A stretch of 13,243 nt of DNA from contig CALATK010000271.1 in assembly GCA_937891805.1 (NCBI GenBank), positions 1-13,243 on the forward strand, written 5' to 3'. This document shows positions 7,398-12,575 of this stretch, piece after piece. A program made the position numbers and the translations under genes. Source of the stretch: an uncultured Fibrobacter sp. (lineage in GTDB: Bacteria > Fibrobacterota > Fibrobacteria > Fibrobacterales > Fibrobacteraceae). Each line of letters begins with the position of its first letter. Position 1 is the first letter of the stretch. Below the pieces are notes generated by a model that was given only the letters and a program-made list of their open reading frames with translations, was not told where the DNA came from and ran no database searches.

Positions 7398-7958
7398 CTA
7401 TTCCTTCGGCTTAGAGACCACGGGACGCAGGCGCTTGCCGCAGAGGGTCACCACGATGCCCGCCTGGGCGAACATGTAGTAGGCCGTGTCGCGGCTGTTG
7501 TTCAGCGTAGACTTTGGGTCGTAATCGTCCTTGGTCACGAACACCTCGGCCACGCCCGAAAGGCTCACGTCCAGGGCGCAGCGCTCACAGGGGAAGCCAA
7601 TCACGTACAGCTTGGAGCCAGGGGGAACTTTCCCGCGGGCATAATGCAGGGCATTGATTTCGGCATGAACCATGAAGGGGTACTTGTTGGCCTCGAACTC
7701 GTGATGGCTCAGCAGTTCGCCGGAATCCGCATCCAGGATGTCGTAGGCCAGTTTCTGCTTTTCGCGGGTGTAGGGCACCGTCTCGTCGTCAAAGCCCGCC
7801 GGGGCCCCGTTGTAGCCGGTGCTGATAACGCGACCCTCGGCAGAGACGAGTACCGCCCCCATCTGGGTGTTCTGATCCTTGGAGAGGCGCGCCTGGGCGC
7901 ACATCATCTGGGTATATACTTCGTCGCGAAGCTTGCTGCGTGTAGAGGAATTGTTCAT
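7398..7958 (-). CDS. dCMP deaminase family protein
   Basis: A 186-residue cytidine/deoxycytidylate deaminase. The Zn-binding, catalytic HAE motif is His98-Ala-Glu100 in HAEINAL. The PCxxC motif is PCERC, with Cys124 and Cys127. The N-terminal part MGAVLVSAEGRVISTGYNGAP is the substrate-pocket pattern of dCMP deaminases, and the inserted DDETVPYTREKQKLAYD segment also fits that group better than cytidine deaminases. The predicted reaction is dCMP to dUMP, feeding thymidylate synthesis. A TATATT box lies 7 bases before the ATG and no SD is visible. Upstream is an A/T-rich degenerate repeat tract. Confidence 0.9.
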   Translation of the reverse strand: MNNSSTRSKLRDEVYTQMMCAQARLSKDQNTQMGAVLVSAEGRVISTGYNGAPAGFDDETVPYTREKQKLAYDILDADSGELLSHHEFEANKYPFMVHAEINALHYARGKVPPGSKLYVIGFPCERCALDVSLSGVAEVFVTKDDYDPKSTLNNSRDTAYYMFAQAGIVVTLCGKRLRPVVSKPKE

Positions 7959-7965
7959 GGTAGGG

Positions 7966-7971
7966 AATATA
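7966..7971 (-). promoter_or_regulatory. Putative -10 box of the deaminase gene, leaderless arrangement
   Basis: On the minus strand TATATT is followed by CCCTACC and the ATG at 7958, again a 7-base gap. Confidence 0.5.
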
Positions 7972-7979
7972 GTTAATAG

Positions 7980-8032
7980 AGATTAGGATTTAGGATCTAG
8001 GGGATAGGGATTAACTCATTACTAATCACACA
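7980..8032. repeat. Degenerate short tandem repeat tract
   Basis: On the minus strand the stretch reads as imperfect units such as ATCCCT, ATCCCCTAG, ATCCTAA, ATCCTAATC, followed by an ATTAGTAAT-like part. It fills most of the 96-base gap between the acidic helical-repeat gene and the deaminase gene and differs sharply in composition from the genes around it. Confidence 0.5.
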
Positions 8033-8054
8033 TTCCACATTTGTCTCAGTTTGC

Positions 8055-9176
8055 CTACTTTTCGGCGTTATCAAATCCTTCGGCCTCTTCGGGTTCTTCT
8101 ACCGTCCAGTCGCGAATCCTTTGCGCCAGGGCCTTCTGGCCGTCCTTCTCCAGGGCGTCGGAAATTTCGTTCAGGTCCTGGGCGTCCTGCACGGTGAGTT
8201 CCTTCTCGAACATGTCCAGGTATTCTTCCAGCACGGTGTAGGCCTTCAGGCTCACCAGCAACTGCATGAAGTCCATCTCCAGGCCGTTCCCGCTGCGGAA
8301 GCGGGCGTATTCCTGCAAAAGGCTGGTGGCCTCCTGCGCCGACACGAACGCGCAGAGTCTCCCTAAGTTCACCACCTTCGGGAACTTCTCGTACAGGGCG
8401 TGAGCCATCTTGATACAGTCGGACTTGCGGCCTTCCCTATCGGCGATGGCCGCCTGCAAATCCAGATAGGCCTCCTCGTCTTCGGCGCCGGGATTCCGCA
8501 CGTCGCCAAGCCACTGCTTGGCCAGTTCCAGGTTCCCTGCCATAAACTGGGCGTTGGCAATATCGATAAGGGTTGCATTGCTCTTATCGGGGTCCTTCAG
8601 CAGGGCCGCCTTCGCGAAGGTGGCCGCATCCTTGATGGAATCCGCCATGTCGCAGATGGCATCCAGGACGTCTTCCCGATTGCCCTGGTCCACTTCCGTC
8701 ACGGCATCCAGAAGTTCCGCCAGTAGGGCCTGAGCCCGCTCCTTGGGCAAAAACTCTTCTACACTCAGGAAAACTACCGAGCGGCCCTCGCCGCCCACAT
8801 GCCTTAGCGCAAGGTCATGGACCAGGTCCGCCACGTAATCCTTGTCGGTATACTGGGAAGCAAGCTCCACAAAGAAGGTTCCCGCATCGTAGAAGAGGGC
8901 ATCCCAGCCTTCCTTCTCCTCGTCGGTGTCCGCCTTGAAGGCGATAAAGTCCGCCCGCAAGGTCCAGGCCAAAAGTTCCAGCTGTTCCCGAGGGTCCTTG
9001 AAGGTTTCGATGTCGTCGAGACCGTCCGCCAACATTTCGTACAAGTCTTCGGGGCGGTTCAGCAAACGGCTCTGGCCGTTCACCACCTGAATCAGATTTT
9101 CACGCAGGCGCTGTTCCCTGCTGCGGTTCGCCTGGGAAAGGGCCGCCGACTTAAAAACTTTTTTCTTCTTTGCCAT
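8055..9176 (-). CDS. Acidic alpha-helical repeat protein, unknown function
   Basis: A 373-residue, probably cytoplasmic protein with no signal peptide or membrane segment. The N-terminus is strongly basic (MAKKKKVFKSAALSQANRSREQR), suggesting nucleic-acid or ribosome contact, while the rest is acidic and Leu/Ala-rich. Residues about 190-330 look like degenerate TPR- or HEAT-type helical pairs, for example LIDIANAQFMAGNLELAKQW and LDLQAAIADREGRKSDCIKM. The layout faintly recalls DUF6880-like proteins, but I would not assign it. No catalytic motif is seen. The C-terminal tail is Glu-rich. The start has a TACATT box 7 bases upstream of the ATG and no SD. It is apparently monocistronic. Confidence 0.8.
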   Translation of the reverse strand: MAKKKKVFKSAALSQANRSREQRLRENLIQVVNGQSRLLNRPEDLYEMLADGLDDIETFKDPREQLELLAWTLRADFIAFKADTDEEKEGWDALFYDAGTFFVELASQYTDKDYVADLVHDLALRHVGGEGRSVVFLSVEEFLPKERAQALLAELLDAVTEVDQGNREDVLDAICDMADSIKDAATFAKAALLKDPDKSNATLIDIANAQFMAGNLELAKQWLGDVRNPGAEDEEAYLDLQAAIADREGRKSDCIKMAHALYEKFPKVVNLGRLCAFVSAQEATSLLQEYARFRSGNGLEMDFMQLLVSLKAYTVLEEYLDMFEKELTVQDAQDLNEISDALEKDGQKALAQRIRDWTVEEPEEAEGFDNAEK

Positions 9177-9183
9177 GGGGACA

Positions 9184-9189
9184 AATGTA
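9184..9189 (-). promoter_or_regulatory. Putative -10 box of the acidic helical-repeat gene
   Basis: On the minus strand TACATT (part of TACATTTG, an exact TAnnTTTG match) is followed by TGTCCCC and ATG 9176. The region 19-20 bases upstream falls in the T-tract of the terminator at 9206-9241. Confidence 0.55.
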
Positions 9190-9205
9190 GAAAAGGTTTT
9201 GCCAT

Positions 9206-9241
9206 AAAAAAAGCCCCTCCCGCCAGGTTACTGCAAGAGGG
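9206..9241 (-). terminator. Intrinsic terminator downstream of the 34-residue ORF
   Basis: Read on the minus strand, CCCTCTTGC (9241-9233) pairs with GCGGGAGGG (9223-9215) including two G-U pairs, with a 9-base loop, and is followed by GC and T7 (9212-9206). It lies 56 bases after the stop of the small ORF and ends before the next promoter. Confidence 0.8.
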
Positions 9242-9297
9242 TTCACCCTAAATACGCAAAGGACTGGTTCAAAACGCAGCCCTACAAAAGCAGGAAA

Positions 9298-9402
9298 CTA
9301 CACCATATAGGAAACGAGAACCAAAACGACGCCGGAAAAGGCGAGCATAAAATTCGTCATGAAACGATTGGTGGCGAGGTCTTTCATTATCTTATCCTTC
9401 AT
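9298..9402 (-). CDS. 34-residue predicted single-span membrane protein
   Basis: A small ORF with its own expression signals. It encodes a charged N-terminus (MKDKIMKDLATNRFM) and one hydrophobic helix of about 18 residues (NFMLAFSGVVLVLVSYMV) that runs to the C-terminus. This looks like a tail-anchored or single-pass inner-membrane microprotein. AAGGA lies 9 bases before the ATG, a TTTG-N19-TAACTTTG promoter lies about 20 bases upstream, and a good terminator follows. That complete set of signals is the main reason to believe it is translated. I do not recognise the family. A type-I-toxin-like peptide is a possible alternative, but the charged N-terminus and housekeeping-style promoter do not demand that. 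Conservation in related genomes would decide. Confidence 0.6.
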   Translation of the reverse strand: MKDKIMKDLATNRFMTNFMLAFSGVVLVLVSYMV

Positions 9403-9423
9403 GGCTAGGGTTCCTTTGTACCA

Positions 9424-9454
9424 CAAAGTTATATATAAAGGACCAAAAATCAAA
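9424..9454 (-). promoter_or_regulatory. Promoter of the 34-residue ORF, TTTG-N19-TAACTTTG
   Basis: On the minus strand TTTG (9451-9454), 19 bases, TAACTTTG (9424-9431). This is an exact match to the Bacteroidota-type -33/-7 promoter with ideal spacing, and the best such match in the window. Confidence 0.65.
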
Positions 9455-9457
9455 GTA

Positions 9458-9482
9458 ACGAAAATCACATTGCGATTTTCGT
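9458..9482. repeat. Perfect 9-bp inverted repeat upstream of the small ORF promoter
   Basis: ACGAAAATC-ACATTGC-GATTTTCGT. It lies just upstream of the -33 element of the small ORF and between two divergent genes. It could be an operator, or a hairpin in an unseen transcript. It has no T-tract. Confidence 0.55.
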
Positions 9483-9540
9483 CACACTAGCAGAAGTTTA
9501 CAAAAGAGACCATCCCTAACGCCCCGACAACGCAAATTTG

Positions 9541-9604
9541 TATATTACCTCCTGTCCTAGCATAAAGCAGTGATTTTGACGGTTTAGGAACCTAAGCCCT
9601 TTTT
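9541..9604 (+). promoter_or_regulatory. Leader of the orphan ORF: promoter-like box followed by terminator-like hairpin
   Basis: TATATTACC (9541-9549) resembles the -10 boxes seen elsewhere here. About 30 bases later GGTTTAGG (9581-9588) and CCTAAGCC (9591-9598) can form a hairpin followed by C and T5 (9600-9604), upstream of the ATG at 9631. The 3' arm TAAGCC (9593-9598) is also complementary to GGCTTA (9626-9631), which includes the A of the start codon, so two exclusive structures are possible. No SD is visible. The rest of this gap (9483-9540) shows nothing I can name. Confidence 0.4.
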
Positions 9605-9630
9605 CATATCCACATAAAAAAACTTGGCTT

Positions 9631-10245
9631 ATGAACAAGGGGTACCTGGACTCCCAGTCTAGGAAAACACAGACAGCAGAAGAAAAGCTGCACCTCGCCA
9701 GACAGCGAGGCGTTTACAGCGAGTACGAACTAGCCGTACTTATCCCGGCGTTCCTGTTGAATAAGGAATATGACAAAATAAACAGAGAAAAACAAAATAG
9801 ACACATTGTAGGAACATACGAATACAAACAGGCCGACACCAAATCAAAACGAATGGGTTTTGCAGGAAGTGCATTTTTTGACTCCGATTTCGACATATTC
9901 AAGGAAATAAAAAACATCAGGGGAACAGGCTTGCTTGATTTCAACAGCAATGGGTTACCGCTGGAAGAAATCGTCAAGTGTCACAGAACTATTGGGTATG
10001 GAGGCAGCAACAAACTAATACGCACCGATGTAATATCTATCAGATACTCAAAAACTGAAACCCACGCTTTCCCCGTGGCCCCCGCCGATTACATGAAGGT
10101 ATTGGACAGAAAAGAAAAAACCTGTATCGGACTCACGACCCGGCATGCCACCGGCGTGTCCCGAACAGGCTTTGTCCATAATATACAATCTTTTTTGGGA
10201 AAAATCAAGAAGATTTTCTACTTCTTTTCCCGGATGCGCTTGTAA
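9631..10245 (+). CDS. Orphan ORF of unknown function, AT-rich
   Basis: An ORF of 204 codons with no signal peptide or membrane segment. The first 120 residues are Lys/Glu-rich and its codons are clearly more AT-rich than those of neighbouring genes, which suggests transfer or weak selection. I recognise no family. A stretch near residues 135-150 (ISIRYSKTETHAFPVAP) faintly recalls the YSKTGTH-type motif at the ends of some phage head or polymorphic-toxin proteins. That is only a resemblance. From about 10060 the base composition becomes GC-rich, and the last 28 bases overlap the antisense end of the TPR gene, so the native C-terminus may be lost and the frame may run into foreign sequence. 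It could be a real orphan gene, a degraded cargo gene or a chance ORF. Confidence 0.45.
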   Translation: MNKGYLDSQSRKTQTAEEKLHLARQRGVYSEYELAVLIPAFLLNKEYDKINREKQNRHIVGTYEYKQADTKSKRMGFAGSAFFDSDFDIFKEIKNIRGTGLLDFNSNGLPLEEIVKCHRTIGYGGSNKLIRTDVISIRYSKTETHAFPVAPADYMKVLDRKEKTCIGLTTRHATGVSRTGFVHNIQSFLGKIKKIFYFFSRMRL

Positions 10246-11231
10246 AGGCTTTCGGCCTTTTCGGTATCGCCGGCGTTGGAATACACGTGGCCCACGTTCT
10301 CGGCGCCGATACGGCCCTGGGAATTTCCGGCAAGCCAGGCCTTCATGTAGCATTCGAAGGCTTCGTCGTATCGTTTCTGGCTAAAGTAAATCTGTCCCAA
10401 ATCCAGGTTCAGGTCGCCCTTGCCCTTCTTGTGGCGGAGTCCCTCTTCCAGGGTGAAAATGGCCATCCAGGGGGAATTATTCTGCACATACATCTGGGCC
10501 AGGTAGCGCCGGGCGGAAACGTTTTCAGGGTCCATCAGCAAGCCGTTTTCCATCTCGTTCAGGGAAAGCCTGGTGGAGTCCATGCTGCGGTAGTAATAGG
10601 CCAGCGTAAAGTGGACATCGGCGCCGGCGGTGGCAGTCATCTGCAGAGCGTTTTGCAGGGTCTTGATGGCGTATTCGTAGTCCCCCAGTTTCTCATAAAC
10701 TTCGGCAAGGCCGTACCAGGCGTCCATGCGGTCGGGGTTCAGGGCCAGCGCCCGCTCGAAGTTCTTCTGGGCCAAAGTCCAGTCGCGCCCCTTCAGGTAG
10801 CATTCCGCCAGGGCAAAGTGCACGTGGTCTGATTCTACCCCAAGTTCAATGGCCCGGTTATAAGACGCGATGGCCTCCCCCACGTCTCCACTCAGGTAAT
10901 AGAGGTCCCCCATGAGCATCCAGGCCTTCTCGAAAGTGGGCAACAGTTCCACGGTGCGCTTGTAAGCCACCAGAGCCACCTGCTTGCGGTCCAGCTGGAC
11001 CATGGCGTTCCCTAAATTGAACCAGGCGAAAGGCTCGTAACGGCCCTCGTCAATGGCGGCACGGTAAAGCGGCACCGCCTCCTTGAATTTTCCCTGGTCG
11101 TAAAGCTCGTTGGCCTTGAAAAAATAATCCTCGGCCGCGCGAGAAAAAGCAGGAAGAAGAAACAACAATAGCAACGAGGTCGCGAGCAAGCTCGCTTTGA
11201 GCACGCTTCGCTTTGAGGTTTGGGCAATCAT
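10218..11231 (-). CDS. Exported TPR-repeat protein, last gene of the exb-ton operon
   Basis: A 337-residue protein starting MIAQTSKRSVLKAS, then a hydrophobic core LLATSLLLLFLLPAFSRA with cleavage likely after SRA. The mature protein is a run of roughly eight TPR units from about residue 35 to the end, for example AEDYFFKANELYDQGKFKEA, AWYGLAEVYEKLGDYEYA and LDLGQIYFSQKRYDEAF. It is probably a periplasmic scaffold for protein contacts. The frame is open to 11363, but those 44 codons run back over the 3' end of tonB and would put an arginine-rich stretch ahead of the signal peptide, so ATG 11231 is preferred. It has no SD, and its start lies in a nested hairpin region. Its place after exbB-exbD-tonB suggests it works with the energy-transducing complex. 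Confidence 0.85.
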   Translation of the reverse strand: MIAQTSKRSVLKASLLATSLLLLFLLPAFSRAAEDYFFKANELYDQGKFKEAVPLYRAAIDEGRYEPFAWFNLGNAMVQLDRKQVALVAYKRTVELLPTFEKAWMLMGDLYYLSGDVGEAIASYNRAIELGVESDHVHFALAECYLKGRDWTLAQKNFERALALNPDRMDAWYGLAEVYEKLGDYEYAIKTLQNALQMTATAGADVHFTLAYYYRSMDSTRLSLNEMENGLLMDPENVSARRYLAQMYVQNNSPWMAIFTLEEGLRHKKGKGDLNLDLGQIYFSQKRYDEAFECYMKAWLAGNSQGRIGAENVGHVYSNAGDTEKAESLYKRIREKK

Positions 11232-11282
11232 AATCGCAGCTTCGCTGCCTGACTTTTGCCCAAAGCCTTGCCTAAGCAAGGC
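11182..11282. repeat. Cluster of palindromes around the TPR gene start
   Basis: Four perfect hairpins lie close together: GCGAGC/GCTCGC (11182-11195), an outer pair TTTGGGCAA (11219-11227) / TTGCCCAAA (11256-11264), an inner GCAGC/GCTGC (11236-11248) nested in it, and GCCTTGC/GCAAGGC (11265-11282). Further toward tonB, 11283-11307 has short direct repeats of the GGTTCGA type. The start codon at 11231 lies between the outer and inner stems. Part of this repeat DNA codes the signal-peptide n-region. Confidence 0.65.
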
Positions 11283-11307
11283 AACCTCGCACCCCGAACC
11301 TCGAACC

Positions 11308-11949
11308 TTATTTGACAAAGCGGAACTCCTTCGTGGCCTTTTGCGCCACAGGGTAGCCGCCAAGTTTAGCGGGAGAGAATTTCCATTGACGTACGGCCTT
11401 CAGGGCTTCGGTATCGAAGCCATAACCTGCGGGGTCCTGGCTCATGATACTTGCCTGGGCCACGTCCCCATAGACGTCGATGACGATATAGACCTTCACG
11501 TAGCCCGAGAGTCCCAATTTTTTCGCTTTTTCGGGGAAAGCGGGCTGCACTTCTTTCAGGGGCTGTGCCTGTTCGTCCACCTCGCCTGCCTCATAGACCA
11601 CGTTTTCCATGGAGCCCGTGCCAACGGCCACGCCGTCTCCTGCGGCACCGCGGGCCAAGGACAAGTCCATCTGGAAATTCTGGCTGCGGGAGACTCCCAT
11701 GTTAGAAGAAATCTTGAAGGGGTTGGGGTTCACGATGGTGCGGATGACCTTCTGTTTCACCTCCGGCTTTTTCTCGCTCACCAGGACTTCTACCTCGGTG
11801 ACGGTTTCCAGCTGCTTTTCCGCCTTGGCGCCCTTGTCAAAAAAGAGGGCGTTCAGCACCGGCACCGCAAGGAAGAACACCGCACTCACCACGAAGGAGA
11901 GCACGAAGGCCACCGGGAACCGGAGATATTTTGCCAAGAAGTCGAGCAT
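11308..11949 (-). CDS. tonB: Energy transducer TonB
   Basis: A 213-residue TonB that links the ExbBD proton channel in the inner membrane to outer-membrane transporters. It has a short cytoplasmic N-terminus, one membrane segment at about residues 11-36, a periplasmic linker of about 95 residues and the TonB C-terminal domain at about 135-213. The domain opens with PAFPEKAKKLGLSGYVKV and ends with ALKAVRQWKFSPA...KEFRFVK, the typical features. The linker is not a long Pro-rich spacer, so the reach across the periplasm is shorter than in E. coli TonB. The start ATG directly follows the end of a repeat element and has no SD. A repeat-borne ORF ends 3 bases before it, so translational coupling is possible. 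Confidence 0.9.
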   Translation of the reverse strand: MLDFLAKYLRFPVAFVLSFVVSAVFFLAVPVLNALFFDKGAKAEKQLETVTEVEVLVSEKKPEVKQKVIRTIVNPNPFKISSNMGVSRSQNFQMDLSLARGAAGDGVAVGTGSMENVVYEAGEVDEQAQPLKEVQPAFPEKAKKLGLSGYVKVYIVIDVYGDVAQASIMSQDPAGYGFDTEALKAVRQWKFSPAKLGGYPVAQKATKEFRFVK

Positions 11950-11951
11950 GA

Positions 11952-12168
11952 TTTAGACGATAGACGAAAGACGATAGACGAAAGAAATTTTTTTCAAGAA
12001 GAATAGCATGTACATAAAGCGGGGCATTGCGGGGGCGGCGATTGAGCCCCTGCTAGAAAGGGTAGCGAGTAACAAAGTACGAGCGAGGGGAAGGCTTTCC
12101 CCTTTATAAATCTTTCGTCTCTCGTCTGTAGCGGAATTGCGGAGCAATGGAGCGTTCTTTCGTCTAAA
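11952..12168. mobile_element. 217-bp MITE-like repeat element between exbD and tonB
   Basis: The region is bounded by perfect 9-bp terminal inverted repeats, TTTAGACGA (11952-11960) and TCGTCTAAA (12160-12168). Inside the left end the unit GACGATAGACGAAA is repeated in tandem (11956-11985). A similar copy in opposite orientation lies at 12111-12128. The middle holds further palindromes such as GGGGAA-GGCT-TTCCCC (12087-12102) and ATTGC-GGA-GCAAT. No transposase is present and no target duplication is evident. It interrupts what should be a tight operon junction. A non-autonomous mobile or REP-type element is the best reading. Confidence 0.55.
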
Positions 12169-12171
12169 CAC
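11953..12171 (-). other. 72-codon ORF inside the repeat element, possibly a translational bridge
   Basis: The frame starts with GTG overlapping the exbD stop (TAGTG), preceded by AAGGAGG at a 4-base spacing inside the last exbD codons, and ends with TAA 3 bases before the tonB ATG. The predicted product is basic, of low complexity and repeat-derived, so it is unlikely to be a functional protein. The layout would let ribosomes pass from exbD to tonB, which lacks its own SD. Confidence 0.35.
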
Positions 12172-12575
12172 TATTCCTCCTTATTCGCCGAAATGGAAAC
12201 CTTGCGGACCTTGGCCAGGTTGCATTCGTCCAGAATGTCCACCACCACGCCGTTGGGGGCGTCCCGGTCGCTCACGATAATCACCGGCCGGTCCGGAGAT
12301 TCGGCCATCATCTGGCGAAGCACCGTATTGAGGGTGGAAAGGTTCACCTGGGTCTCGTTGATGTGAATCGTCCCCTGGCGGGTCACGCCGATCAAAATAC
12401 TTTCCTTGGCCAAATCCTTTGCAGAACTTGCCTTGGGCTTGGTCACGTCCACGCCGGTCTCACGGGTGAACGTCGACGTCACGATAAAGAAGATGAGCAG
12501 GATGAACACCATGTCCAGCATGGGGGACACGTCTATCTTTCCGCCTTCCTGCGATCGTTTACGGATAAAACTCAT
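12171..12575 (-). CDS. exbD: ExbD/TolR-family biopolymer transport protein
   Basis: A 134-residue inner-membrane protein with one membrane segment (about residues 20-36) and a periplasmic domain. The conserved Asp21 in DVSPMLDMVFILLIFF corresponds to the proton-path Asp of ExbD/TolR. It forms the proton channel with the upstream ExbB-type protein. The start overlaps the upstream stop by ATGA and has GAGGTG 5 bases ahead. ExbD is preferred over TolR because a tonB follows in the operon, though sequence alone separates them poorly. Its last codons contain AAGGAGG, which may serve as SD for what follows. Confidence 0.9.
   Translation of the reverse strand: MSFIRKRSQEGGKIDVSPMLDMVFILLIFFIVTSTFTRETGVDVTKPKASSAKDLAKESILIGVTRQGTIHINETQVNLSTLNTVLRQMMAESPDRPVIIVSDRDAPNGVVVDILDECNLAKVRKVSISANKEE

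Noticed and set aside
10048..10353. 101-codon minus-strand frame overlapping the TPR gene end and the orphan ORF
   Set aside because: It overlaps two better frames on either strand and has no start signal or family motif.
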